This document shows positions 16,186 through 25,666 of a DNA stretch of 51,849 nt, piece by piece. A program made the translations under genes and the position numbers. The DNA lies in NCBI RefSeq assembly GCF_003172935.1, contig NZ_QGKS01000450.1:1-51849 (forward strand), read 5' to 3'. The notes under the pieces were generated by a model. The model worked only from the letters and a program-made list of their open reading frames with translations. It did not search any database and was not told the origin of the DNA. The number at the start of each line of letters is the position of its first letter. Position 1 is the stretch's first letter. This DNA comes from Micromonospora sicca (GTDB taxonomy: Bacteria > Actinomycetota > Actinomycetes > Mycobacteriales > Micromonosporaceae).

Positions 16186-18867
16186 ATGACGCGAACCAAG
16201 CGCGCACGAAGGTATCGTTACCTTTCGCCGGCGGCGGCGATGCTGGTCGTCCTGTCGGCGCCCGTGACCGCCAGAGCAGTGGTCAGTCCCGGCACGGGGC
16301 CGGCTTCGCAGTCCTCCACGGGGGAGTCGGCGAGCGCTGAGCCACCCACCGTTCAAGCGCTCAGGGACACCGGGCCGGACCAGCGCCGTTGGATGAGCCT
16401 TCCCGGCAGCCGGGTCGTCGTCAACCCCTACAACTTCAACCTGCTGGGGGCCAACCGAACACCGGGAATGGAGAAACCGACCGCGTACAGCAATGGCCCC
16501 CAGCTGCCAATGAACGTCGGCTACTACGTCGGCGACCGAGCGGAAGAGATCCCACAGGCAGCGTCTCTGTACATGCGGGACGGAGAACGTACACCGCGGC
16601 TGCGAAGCGCGCTCGACGACGACTTCAGCACCCTCAGCGGAGAGTGGGACGTCAGCCCGCAACTCTCCACCGAACTGATCGACGGGCAGGCGAAGCTGAC
16701 TGTCCACGACACGATCGCCGCATCGATCTCCCGCTCTCTGGAGATCAACGTCGACCAGACCCCGTTCCTGCAGATCACGGTGCCCAGAACGGAAGGCAAG
16801 TGGTCGCTTCAGGTGAGGGACGGGGCGCAGTCGCCATTGATCTTCCTGCAGCGCGATACCGATCAGACGGGCGCCTTCACCTTCGATCTTCCAAGGGCCA
16901 CGGGGTGGCACGGAACGAAGAGCTTTTGGCTCAGCTTCGTCGCGATCTACCAGGAGCGACCCACCTACCTGGATCACCTGCGCATCGTGGGCGTGGACTC
17001 TCCGATGCAGACTGCGGCCTCGTTCGAGACGGAGTGGCTGCCCGGCGAGCTGCCCTTCCACGCAACGTACCCGAATGGCGTGGCGCTCAGTGGCAGCGAT
17101 GCGTTCCACGACCGTGACACGGTGGTCCGTTCGATCGACCTCCAGCCGTCGTCAGGCGAGGGTAACCCCGTCCCGGTCGTCACCGTGGCCGGCAAATTCG
17201 CCGGCAAACCCTCATGGGATCGGAAAAGCCGCACCCTGACGGTCACCTCAGCGGGCTACAGCTATGCGGTCAGCTTCTCCCTGCCACTGTCGGGGGAACC
17301 GCGCCTGTATCGGTCCGCCGTCGACTTCCTGCTCCAGAACCCCTCGCAGGAGGTGGACGGCGAAGGCTTCTGGTCGGTCGACATCCCGCTGCCAGTGGCC
17401 CGTCGATCTGGTCCGGCGGAGCTGGGCATGTCGATCGCCTTCGCGCCGGGCGACAACGCTGGCGCGCTCGCCCGGGAACGAGCGAGTCGACCTGTCCTCG
17501 ACGGGACGTGGCGAGGCGCCGTAAGCGAGCAGACCCGCTTCTGGGACCGTCTTCTCGCCGGCGTCCCGCAGCCACACGACTTCGCCGTACATGGCGTCCC
17601 GGCGTCCGGAGTGACGCCGGACGAGGTGCGCCGTGAGTACTACACGGCGTGGGTTCACATCGCGTCGAATGTGCTGCCGCCGATGCCCGAGACCGGCTTC
17701 CACTATCCGCAGATCGCCAACGGGAAGGCGTCGCTCTGGAACTTCGGCGCTCCTGGCGCCAAGCCCTCCGCCCAGTGGGAAAGCGTCCTCGAGATGCAGT
17801 TTTTCGCCTACGTCGATCCCGACCTCGCATGGCAGGCGTACAAAGGGTTGCTCTCCTTGGTGAGCCACGACGGGGAGATGGGCGGTGAGAGCCTGCCCTC
17901 CCGCAAGGCGCAGACGGCTGACGTGCTGTACCGGCTCACGGGCGATCAGGCGTCGCTGCGCAGTTTCTATCCAGCGCTCAAACGTCATCTGCTGTGGGAA
18001 CGGGACAATCCCCGATGGATCTGCTGCGGCGAGGATCCTGCGGTCGACTTCCCCAACGAGCGGGACTCGGACTTTGTCGTGTCGCTGCTGGTTGACATGC
18101 GCTACGCACGGGAAATCGCGGGCATCCTCAAGATTCCGGGCGAGGTGGAGTTCTGGAATCAACAACGTACCCAGCTGTTCGAGAACTACCTGCGCTGGCT
18201 CTGGCCCTCGACCAGCGACCCGGTGCAGTACCACTTCGTCGGCGAAGAGCGGTGCAACTATCGGGGCGACTGCCGTGGTAATGACCTCGACGTGGCGATC
18301 GGCCTGAACGTGGAATTGCTGGACAGCGAGCACGCCGCCGGTCTGACGAACCGGTTCGACGCCAGCTACGATCCCACCGACGATTTCGCGGGATTTACCG
18401 AGACCAGGTACCCCGAGTTTAGTCTCGCCAGCTATGGTCTACTCGCACACGGCATGCCGGAGCGGACCGCCGTCCTGGCCAACGCCTATCTTCGCGACAT
18501 CGTGCGGGCGCACATGTTCGCCGAGAGCTATGTGCCCCACGAGGGAACCATCCGACCAACCGGTGTACGGCCTTCGTCATTTGCCGCCATGACGGTGATC
18601 GACGCGGTGTGGATGAAGAACGGGTACCGTGCAGATCTGGGCTGGCCACACTTCGTGGCTCTGCCCGGCGAGACCGGCGGTCTGGACGGGATCAGAATCC
18701 TTGGTCGGCGACTGAACGAAAACATCGCTCCCGCGGCGGCCGAGCTCCGCTTGTCCGGCAGTCTCATCAGTCCCGTCGAATCGTGCCAGCGACTTCGATT
18801 GCCCGTGGGCGAGACGATCGCCCTTCCGCAGCCCTGTATCGCTGGTCGTCAGCAACTTCCCGGGTGA
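16186..18867 (+). CDS. Secreted GH63/MGH1-like glycoside hydrolase
   Basis: 893 residues, exported through an N-terminal Sec signal (PAAAMLVVLSAPVTARA). The N-terminal half is beta-rich. The C-terminal half (about 480-860) is a six-hairpin toroid of clan GH-G type, with LWNFGAPGAKPSAQWES, a central E-M-G-G-E-S and a NERDSDFVVSLLVD segment resembling GH63/GH37 and mannosylglycerate-hydrolase-like enzymes. The ATG at 16186 is chosen because AGGAGG lies 8 bp upstream; the GTG at 16177 overlaps that site. It sits between the two secreted paralogues. The likely role is trimming sugars from the extracellular glycan. Linkage is unknown. Confidence 0.7.
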   Translation: MTRTKRARRYRYLSPAAAMLVVLSAPVTARAVVSPGTGPASQSSTGESASAEPPTVQALRDTGPDQRRWMSLPGSRVVVNPYNFNLLGANRTPGMEKPTAYSNGPQLPMNVGYYVGDRAEEIPQAASLYMRDGERTPRLRSALDDDFSTLSGEWDVSPQLSTELIDGQAKLTVHDTIAASISRSLEINVDQTPFLQITVPRTEGKWSLQVRDGAQSPLIFLQRDTDQTGAFTFDLPRATGWHGTKSFWLSFVAIYQERPTYLDHLRIVGVDSPMQTAASFETEWLPGELPFHATYPNGVALSGSDAFHDRDTVVRSIDLQPSSGEGNPVPVVTVAGKFAGKPSWDRKSRTLTVTSAGYSYAVSFSLPLSGEPRLYRSAVDFLLQNPSQEVDGEGFWSVDIPLPVARRSGPAELGMSIAFAPGDNAGALARERASRPVLDGTWRGAVSEQTRFWDRLLAGVPQPHDFAVHGVPASGVTPDEVRREYYTAWVHIASNVLPPMPETGFHYPQIANGKASLWNFGAPGAKPSAQWESVLEMQFFAYVDPDLAWQAYKGLLSLVSHDGEMGGESLPSRKAQTADVLYRLTGDQASLRSFYPALKRHLLWERDNPRWICCGEDPAVDFPNERDSDFVVSLLVDMRYAREIAGILKIPGEVEFWNQQRTQLFENYLRWLWPSTSDPVQYHFVGEERCNYRGDCRGNDLDVAIGLNVELLDSEHAAGLTNRFDASYDPTDDFAGFTETRYPEFSLASYGLLAHGMPERTAVLANAYLRDIVRAHMFAESYVPHEGTIRPTGVRPSSFAAMTVIDAVWMKNGYRADLGWPHFVALPGETGGLDGIRILGRRLNENIAPAAAELRLSGSLISPVESCQRLRLPVGETIALPQPCIAGRQQLPG

Positions 18868-18904
18868 ACCGATGACCGATCGCAATACAAATCGGATTCA
18901 CCCC

Positions 18905-18996
18905 ATGGCACTCACTTGCCTGAACCGTCTGATCCACCCTGGTCCCGCCGTTACCTCGATGTGCGGGTCGACCACGCGTTCTTCGAAGAGGGAAGT
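18905..18996 (+). pseudogene. Frameshifted N-terminal remnant of the class I aldolase
   Basis: Conceptual translation from the ATG at 18905 gives LNRLIHPG, then, after one missing base near 18943-18946, RRYLDVRVDHAFFEEGS. This aligns without gaps to residues 1-31 of the aldolase at 3692-4525 (LNRLFHPGSGRCLDVAVDHGFFGEAS), including an equally placed start codon. Only about 30 of 277 codons remain; the next gene starts 4 bp later. It is a relic of a second aldolase copy that once stood in this operon. Confidence 0.75.
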
Positions 18997-19000
18997 AAAC

Positions 19001-21106
19001 ATGAGGACGACAAGAAACAGGACCGCCTGGGCGGCCACGATGATCCTGATGGCCGGTCTGCTGCAGGCCGCCAGCCCTGCCGCCCACGCACAGACCCCGC
19101 AGCCCGGGCGGCTGGCCAACCTCGACCACCTGAACTTCCTGTACGACACGGTGGACCCGCCGGAACAGGCCAACCACACCACCTATCGACTGGCGCAGGA
19201 ACCCGATCTCGGGGTCGTGTGGGTGTACACCCAGCACAATCCAGACGACAGTTACACCCGGCTCGGCGGCGGTGTGTACGACGCACAGACGAAAACCTGG
19301 GGGCAGGGAACGTTCGACACCGACGACATCACCCGCAACGCGGTCGCCTACCTGCGGCACTGGCGCCTGAACGGCGACGACCACAGCCGCCAGCACGCCT
19401 ATCAGTTGCTGCGCGGCACGGCGTACTTCCAGACACTCGCCGGACCCAACCGCGGCAACTTTGAAATCTGGATGCAACCGGACGGCACGCTGCAGCACGT
19501 GCAGAAGCCCCATGATGGCAACGACGAGCAGGCCAACTGGTCCCTGGCGCGTGGGATGTGGGCGTACGGCGAGGGATACGCCGCCTTCAAGAACAGCGAC
19601 CCGGACTTCGCCGCTTTCCTCGCCGACCGGCTGGCCCTGTCCTTCGACGCGTTGGATCGCGAGGTGCTGGACAAGTACGGGCAGTACCAGGTCGTCGACG
19701 GGCTGCGCCGGCCCCGCTGGTTCATCCCGGGCTGCTACTGCGAGCCGTACGGCGACGCCGGTGCGACCGCCGACGCGATGCAGGGCCTGATCGCCTACCT
19801 GAAGGCCACCGTAGGAGCATCCGACGCCGGGACCCGGCGGCTGCGGGCCCGGGCCGAGAGGATCACCACCCAGTTCGCCGAGGGGCTCACGCAGATGGCG
19901 CTGGGCGATGCGTACACCTGGCCGTTCGGAGCTATCATGCCCAACCCCGGCTACCGCGCGGTTTGGCACGGCTGGGGCTCGATGATGCCCGGCGTACTGG
20001 CCGAGGCCGGGGCGGTGCTGCAGCGGCGGGACTGGGTCGAGGCCGCCGCGACGTCGATGGCCCGCTTCGCGCCTCACGTCCTCGCGCAGGGCGGCCCCGA
20101 CGCCTTCTGGGCACCCACTCCGGCACTCAGGGTCCAGTGGGGATTTTCGGTGGACAGCTTGGTCCAGAACCTCTACAAGGTCGGGACCCTCGCGCACCGG
20201 GACAGCCTTCGTGACCTCGCCGGCCTTGCCGCCGCCTGGTACTTCGGGGACAACTACGGCTCGGCGCAGATGTACAGCCCGCAGACCGGGCGGCTGTTCG
20301 ACGGTCTGGAAGGCAACGGCCGGGTGAACACCAACGCGGGCGCCGAGACCGCACACGCCGTGATGTCGATGCTGCTGCTCGACGCCAACCCCGACCTGGC
20401 GCGCCGCGCGCTCGCCTGGCGTCCCGGTGAGCGGTACACCTGGCAACAGGCCGAGGCGGAAGACGGAACCCGCTCCGGCGACACCACATTGAGCGAGTCC
20501 TGCCAGTTCGTGGTCGCCGAGGGCTGGTGCAGTGGCAAAGAGGTGATTCTGCGGCCCGGCGGCACGGTGCGGCTCACCGTCCAGGTGCCCCGGGACGGCC
20601 GTTACCTGTTGATGCCGGCCTTCACCCGGATGCAGATACCCACTGGTGCGGCCGCGCTGACGGTGTCGGCGAACAACGAACGGCTGGCGTCGGTAGACGT
20701 CGGTGGTGCGGGCGACAAGGGCGTCACCCCACAGCCCGGCTACCCCGACGTCGTCACGCTCGACAAGCCGGTCAACGCGACCCAGCGCCAGCTCACCATC
20801 GACATCGGATACGCCGGGCAGGCGGGCCACGAGATCCGACTGGACGGCGTTCTGGTCCAGCCCGCGGTGGAGTGGCATGTCGCGGGCGACACAAACGCCG
20901 CCCAAGCCCTGCTGCGTAGCTTTTCCCACAGCTGGGAGACGCGCCCGGTGTCCCTGCCCGACGACGGCCCGGTGACCGCGCGGGCGTACGACACCGCCGG
21001 CCGACTCGTCCGGACCGCGTACGGGCGCTCGGGCAGCGTCGACGCGCCGGTCCCACCAGGCGGGTTCACCGTCGTCACCAGCGAAGCCCTGACCGGGCGG
21101 AACTGA
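19001..21106 (+). CDS. Secreted alpha-toroid-like protein with CBM-like tail (paralogue 2)
   Basis: 701 residues. The ATG at 19001 follows AGAGGGAAG and yields a Sec signal peptide ending in AHAQ; the longer frame from 18872 runs through the aldolase remnant and is rejected. It is a paralogue of 14098-16173 along its whole length: shared NLDHLNFLYDTV start, TTYRLAQEPDLGVVWVY, NAGAETAHAVMSM, a CBM35-like module opening with QQAEAEDG near 490, and a matching APVPPGGFTVVTS end. It carries an insertion with two cysteines (PGCYCEPYGDAG, near 245) absent from paralogue 1. Function unknown; probably an extracellular glycan-active or glycan-binding protein. Confidence 0.75.
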   Translation: MRTTRNRTAWAATMILMAGLLQAASPAAHAQTPQPGRLANLDHLNFLYDTVDPPEQANHTTYRLAQEPDLGVVWVYTQHNPDDSYTRLGGGVYDAQTKTWGQGTFDTDDITRNAVAYLRHWRLNGDDHSRQHAYQLLRGTAYFQTLAGPNRGNFEIWMQPDGTLQHVQKPHDGNDEQANWSLARGMWAYGEGYAAFKNSDPDFAAFLADRLALSFDALDREVLDKYGQYQVVDGLRRPRWFIPGCYCEPYGDAGATADAMQGLIAYLKATVGASDAGTRRLRARAERITTQFAEGLTQMALGDAYTWPFGAIMPNPGYRAVWHGWGSMMPGVLAEAGAVLQRRDWVEAAATSMARFAPHVLAQGGPDAFWAPTPALRVQWGFSVDSLVQNLYKVGTLAHRDSLRDLAGLAAAWYFGDNYGSAQMYSPQTGRLFDGLEGNGRVNTNAGAETAHAVMSMLLLDANPDLARRALAWRPGERYTWQQAEAEDGTRSGDTTLSESCQFVVAEGWCSGKEVILRPGGTVRLTVQVPRDGRYLLMPAFTRMQIPTGAAALTVSANNERLASVDVGGAGDKGVTPQPGYPDVVTLDKPVNATQRQLTIDIGYAGQAGHEIRLDGVLVQPAVEWHVAGDTNAAQALLRSFSHSWETRPVSLPDDGPVTARAYDTAGRLVRTAYGRSGSVDAPVPPGGFTVVTSEALTGRN

Positions 21107-21154
21107 CCGTACCGGCGTCTCGCTCTGCAGCCTCGACACAAACCCGGAGGGAAC

Positions 21155-22426
21155 GTGGCAGACCTGACCGACGACGGACCCTGCTGGCTGACCAGTCGCA
21201 GCCACTGGCGGTGGCTGCAGAGTGAGACGGACCGCTTGTTGCGCTTCTACGAGCGCACATTGATCGACCCGTCCGGTGGCTACCACTGGCTCGGCTCCGA
21301 CGGCCAACCGCTGCCGGGTCAACCCAAGTACCTCTGGCTGACCGCCCGGATGGTGCACTGCTTCGCCATCGCCGAACTGCTCGGTCGTCCAGGTGCGCAC
21401 CACATCGTCGAGCACGGCCTCGCTTTCCTCGATGAAAACCTGCGCGACCGGCGGCACGGCGGGTGGTTGTGGTCCATCGGGCCGGGCGGCCCGCTCGACG
21501 ATGCCAAGGACGGCTACGGCCACGCGTTCGTCCTGCTGGCGGCGAGCAGTGCCGTGCAGGCCGGGCACGCCCGGGCAATGGAACTGCTCGACGACGTCGC
21601 CGCCGTGATCGACTCTCGCTTCTGGGAGCAGAAACACGGCCTGTTCGCCGAGCGCTATCACCGGGACTGGAGCAACCCCGAGCCGTACCGGGGCGCGAAC
21701 AGCAACATGCACATGACCGAGGCGCACCTCGCCGCCGCCGAGGCCACCGGCGATGGGATCTTCGTCGACCGGGCGACATCCGTGGTGCAGCGCCTCATCG
21801 GCGAGTTCGCGCCCCACAACGAGTGGCGGCTTCCGGAACACTACGACACCGCATGGAACATGCTCCCGGACTACAACCGGGACCAGCCGGGCAACCAGTT
21901 CCGCCCGTACGGCTCCACGATCGGGCACTGGCTGGAGTGGGCGAAGCTGCTGGTGCAGCTCTCCGCCGTGTACCCGGCGGGGCGGAGCTGGATGACCGAG
22001 TCTGCCGCCCGGCTGTTCGACCAGGCGACCATTGAGGGCTTCGATCCCGCCGACGGGGGATTTGTGTTCACCGTGGACTGGCATGGCCAGCCGGCCAACC
22101 TCGACCGCTATCACTGGGTGACCACGGAGGCGATCGGTGCGGCGGCATACCTGCACCGGGTCACCGGAGACCGATCGTACGAGCGGTGGTACCGCCGGTT
22201 CTGGGAGTACGCGCACCACCGTTTCATCGACCACGACCTCGGGGGATGGCATCACCAGCTCGACCGGAACCACCACCTGATGGACGACGTGTGGCAGGGG
22301 AAGCCCGACCTATACCACGCGCTTCAGGCCACCCTGGTGGCCCGGGTTCCAGCCGATCAAGGCATCGCGGCCGCGCTGCGCCAGGACCGACTCGACGAGC
22401 ACGCCGAGACGTCCTGCTGTCCCTGA
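21155..22426 (+). CDS. AGE-family sugar isomerase/epimerase (mannose isomerase/YihS-like)
   Basis: 423 residues, cytoplasmic (alpha/alpha)6 barrel of the N-acylglucosamine 2-epimerase superfamily. Seen: LWLTARMVHCFAIAELLG (about 61-78), the active-site segment ANSNMHMTEAHLAAAEATGD near 185-204, and later WHHQLDRN with a conserved histidine. This pattern fits aldose-ketose isomerases (mannose isomerase, YihS) better than cellobiose epimerases. The GTG start is preceded by GGAGG at a short 4-bp spacing. It would turn an imported aldose, plausibly mannose or a derivative, into a ketose for the PfkB kinase and aldolase. Confidence 0.8.
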   Translation: MADLTDDGPCWLTSRSHWRWLQSETDRLLRFYERTLIDPSGGYHWLGSDGQPLPGQPKYLWLTARMVHCFAIAELLGRPGAHHIVEHGLAFLDENLRDRRHGGWLWSIGPGGPLDDAKDGYGHAFVLLAASSAVQAGHARAMELLDDVAAVIDSRFWEQKHGLFAERYHRDWSNPEPYRGANSNMHMTEAHLAAAEATGDGIFVDRATSVVQRLIGEFAPHNEWRLPEHYDTAWNMLPDYNRDQPGNQFRPYGSTIGHWLEWAKLLVQLSAVYPAGRSWMTESAARLFDQATIEGFDPADGGFVFTVDWHGQPANLDRYHWVTTEAIGAAAYLHRVTGDRSYERWYRRFWEYAHHRFIDHDLGGWHHQLDRNHHLMDDVWQGKPDLYHALQATLVARVPADQGIAAALRQDRLDEHAETSCCP

Positions 22427-22462
22427 CCCGCCGTTACCGCACCGCAAGACAGGAGCACCACC

Positions 22463-25400
22463 ATGGTGAACAGGAGTAATTTCCCCTCCGGTCCGGCTGG
22501 CCACCACCTTTGGCCGGGGCGCCTGCTCGCGCCCACCCTGAGCCGTCGCGACCTGCTGCGCTATTCCGGACTGGTCGTCGCGGCCGGGACGCTGGGAACG
22601 TTCAGCGGGGCGCGTCCCGCCTCGGCCGCCGTGGTCGACCCGGTGAAAACCAAGCCGAGCTTGTACACGCCGCAGAAGGTCGCCGCGCTGCGCCGAAACA
22701 TCGAGCAGTACGGCTGGGCGCGGGCGCTGCGCGACGAGCGGGTCAAGCAGGCCGCACCCTGGCTCGACAAGAGCGACGAGTGGCTGTGGAACAGCGTGAC
22801 CGGTCAGGGCCTGCCACGCAGCTACGCGGTCAACGAGCCGCTCGGCTCGCCCACCAGCGGCACCGCCATCTACAAGTACGGCCGCCAGCCCTGGCGCGTC
22901 GACCCGTTCAACCGCCCCTGGAAGCTGGTCGACCCGATCAGCGGTGATGTGTTCCCCACCAACGACTTCGCCAAGTTCTATGCCTCGGGCCTGGACGAAC
23001 AGGGCCAGTTCCACCGGGAGCGGGCTGACCGTAACCTGCTGATCAACGAACTGTACCCGGAGCGTGGCCCGAACTGGGGCGTCGACGACGGCTTCGGTTG
23101 GGTGGACGACAACGGCGACAAGTGGACGTTCGTCGCATACTACAACTTCTTTGTCGTCTGGTTCGCGGTGACCACGGCGCCCTCGCTGATCTGGGCCGGG
23201 CTGATCTATCTGCGGGACGCGTTCCTGTGCACCGGTGACCTGCGCTACGCGCACGCCGGCCTGATCCTGCTCGACCGGGTCGCCGACGTGTTCCCGGCGA
23301 TGGACACCGGCGCATACCGTCGCCAGGACGGGTATCTGGTCTCCGACGGGCTGAGCGGGAAGGGCAAGGTGGTCGGCTCGATCTGGGACTGCGACCTGAC
23401 CCGCGAGTTGCTCAGCGTCTACGACGCGTTCTTTCCGGCGATCGCCGAGACCGACGAGGCGGGCGTGGTGCCGTTCCTGTCCGAGCAGGCGCAGCGGTAC
23501 GGGCTGCCGCCCAAGGACTCCCCGGCGGCCGTCCGCCGCAACATCGAGAACGGTCTCTACCGGGTGATCTTCCCGGCGGTCAAGGACGCGCAGATCCGCG
23601 GCAACTTCGGGATGCACCAGAGTGCCCTGGCGACGGCCGCGGTGGTGCTCGACGACCCGCAGGCGTCGAGGGAGTGGATCGACTGGATTTTCGCCAGCGG
23701 TGGCGTCGTATACGACCCCGACATCCGGCTCACCGGCGGCAACGTCTACGCCACACTGGTGGACGACGTCGACCGCGACGGCTTCGGCAACGAAGGGTCC
23801 GCGCAGTACGACCAGCTCTGGCTCAGTCAACTCCGCGGCGTCGCCGACATCCTGTCCGACTACGACGGCTATGACCGGGCGAACCTGTACGCGCACCCCA
23901 AGATGCGGAAACTCGTGGGTAGCCGACACCGAATTTGGATGCTCAACCGCTACACGCCGGGCATCGGCGACACCGGCCGTACCGGCCAACCGGATCTCTT
24001 CGCCGGGCCGAACGAGTACTTCGCCTACTTCGAGCGCTACGGCAACCCGGAATACGCGCAGATCACACATCTGCTCAGCAAGGGCGACATCGACTCCAGC
24101 TACGGCAGCCAGTTCAGTCTAGACGTCGCGGGCGCCCAGGATCTGATTCGTCAAATCGTCCATGATCGAGGCGAGCTGAACCTGCCAAGCGAAAACCTGA
24201 CCGGATTCGGGTTCGCCGCCTTGCGGACCGGGCGAGCAGGCACGATGCGGGGTGCGTGGTCGTACTACGGCCGCAACCACGGCCACGGACATTCCGACGC
24301 GCTGAACCTCGGCTTGTACGGCGTTGGGGTAGACCTCGCCCCGGACCTCGGTTACCCGGAAACCGCCGACGGCAGCGCCCGCGAGGTGGAGTGGCAGCAC
24401 AACACCATCGCCCACAACACGGTGGTGGTCGACGCGAGCCGCCAGCAGCAACACTGGGTCGGGCGTCCGCAGGGCCTCGCCGTCACGGATCGGGTCAGGA
24501 TGTTCGATATCGCCGCGCCCGAGGTGTATCCGCAGACCAGCAGCTACCGGCGAATGACCGCGATGGTCGACATCGATGAGACGAACTCGTACTACGTCGA
24601 TGTATTCCGCGTCGTTGGCGGCGAGCAGCACCACTTTTCCTTCCATGGCGCGGATGGCCCCGCGAGCGTCCAGGGTCTGTCGCTGACGCCACAGTCGACC
24701 GGAACCTACGCCGGCGCGGACGTGCAGCCGCCACCCGACAACTCGCGGGCCCGTCCGAACGCCAACGGGTTCGACTGGCTGTTCAACGTGGAGCGCGACG
24801 GGTCGCCGAGTCCCGTGTTCAGCGTCGACTGGGCGGTGCGGGACACCTGGGACGTCCACGAGACCGATCCCGATCTGCACCTACGGCTCACCATGCTCAC
24901 CGCCGTGGACGACGTGGCGCTGGCCGACGGCATACCGGCGCGCAACCAGCCCGGCAATCCGAAGAAGCTGCGCTATCTGATCGCCCACCGTTCCGGTACG
25001 AAATTGGCCACCCAGTTCGTGTCCCTGCTGGAACCGTACGTCGGGACTCGGTCGGTACGGTCGGTGCGTCTCGTACCGGTGACGGCGATGACCGGCGCCG
25101 TCGCCGAGCACGAGGCGGTCGCGGTCCGCGTGGAGCTGGTCAACGGGCGGATCGACTACGTGGTGAGCTGTGCTGAGCCGGACGTGCTGCTGCGCGTGGA
25201 CGACCGTTTCCTGTTCCGCGGATCGTTCGGCGTCTACTCATTGCGGGACGGCGAACCGGAATACGCCTGCCATCACGACGGGACCATGCTCGGTCCACTG
25301 CCGCAGCTGTCCGCCGGTCACGGCGCGATCATTGGAAAGCTCGCCGACTTCACCCGGGAGCTGTCGACATCCAATCAGTTGGTGGTGACGCTCGATCGGA

Positions 25401-25666
25401 CGTTGTCCCACGGCGAACAACCCGCCGAGTTAGAAGGCTGCTACATCTACATCTACGTCGACAACGACGGCGAGCGTAACGCCAGCTATCAAATCGTGGC
25501 CGCCCATTTGGACGACGACACCCGACTGGTGCTCGACATCGGCGACGCCACCACCGTCCGCCGCTACCGTGACCCGGCAGACTTCACGAAGGGCTACGTC
25601 TACGACGTGGCCGCCGGGCAACAGGTGCGGATTCCGCTGACCCGCGAGTGGACGGTGACCCGATGA
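22463..25666 (+). CDS. Tat-exported heparinase II/III-like polysaccharide lyase
   Basis: 1067 residues. A twin-arginine signal (SRRDLL followed by a hydrophobic run to ASAA) marks folded export. Residues about 60-530 form the alpha toroid; from about 590 the heparinase II/III beta-sandwich begins with HGHGHSDALNLGLYGVG, DLGYP and HNTVVVD, which carry the family's histidine and metal/substrate residues. The family covers heparin/heparan, alginate and other uronate polysaccharide lyases. The protein is longer than usual by a C-terminal beta-rich extension. ATG follows AGGAG. Its stop overlaps the next start as ATGA. It suggests that the target glycan contains uronic acids. Confidence 0.82.
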   Translation: MVNRSNFPSGPAGHHLWPGRLLAPTLSRRDLLRYSGLVVAAGTLGTFSGARPASAAVVDPVKTKPSLYTPQKVAALRRNIEQYGWARALRDERVKQAAPWLDKSDEWLWNSVTGQGLPRSYAVNEPLGSPTSGTAIYKYGRQPWRVDPFNRPWKLVDPISGDVFPTNDFAKFYASGLDEQGQFHRERADRNLLINELYPERGPNWGVDDGFGWVDDNGDKWTFVAYYNFFVVWFAVTTAPSLIWAGLIYLRDAFLCTGDLRYAHAGLILLDRVADVFPAMDTGAYRRQDGYLVSDGLSGKGKVVGSIWDCDLTRELLSVYDAFFPAIAETDEAGVVPFLSEQAQRYGLPPKDSPAAVRRNIENGLYRVIFPAVKDAQIRGNFGMHQSALATAAVVLDDPQASREWIDWIFASGGVVYDPDIRLTGGNVYATLVDDVDRDGFGNEGSAQYDQLWLSQLRGVADILSDYDGYDRANLYAHPKMRKLVGSRHRIWMLNRYTPGIGDTGRTGQPDLFAGPNEYFAYFERYGNPEYAQITHLLSKGDIDSSYGSQFSLDVAGAQDLIRQIVHDRGELNLPSENLTGFGFAALRTGRAGTMRGAWSYYGRNHGHGHSDALNLGLYGVGVDLAPDLGYPETADGSAREVEWQHNTIAHNTVVVDASRQQQHWVGRPQGLAVTDRVRMFDIAAPEVYPQTSSYRRMTAMVDIDETNSYYVDVFRVVGGEQHHFSFHGADGPASVQGLSLTPQSTGTYAGADVQPPPDNSRARPNANGFDWLFNVERDGSPSPVFSVDWAVRDTWDVHETDPDLHLRLTMLTAVDDVALADGIPARNQPGNPKKLRYLIAHRSGTKLATQFVSLLEPYVGTRSVRSVRLVPVTAMTGAVAEHEAVAVRVELVNGRIDYVVSCAEPDVLLRVDDRFLFRGSFGVYSLRDGEPEYACHHDGTMLGPLPQLSAGHGAIIGKLADFTRELSTSNQLVVTLDRTLSHGEQPAELEGCYIYIYVDNDGERNASYQIVAAHLDDDTRLVLDIGDATTVRRYRDPADFTKGYVYDVAAGQQVRIPLTREWTVTR

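Noticed and set aside
18767..22276. A 1169-codon open frame antisense to the secreted paralogue and AGE genes (and a 586-codon one at 22310-24070)
   Set aside because: Composition is that of a high-GC antisense shadow, with no domain, signal or ribosome site; the sense genes are strongly supported.
3692..22426. Sulfoquinovose catabolism (isomerase, PfkB kinase, class I aldolase resemble YihS/YihV/YihT)
   Set aside because: No sulfoquinovosidase, sulfolactaldehyde reductase/dehydrogenase of recognised type or sulfonate exporter; the extracellular lyase and GH130 genes fit a polysaccharide better. Not fully excluded.
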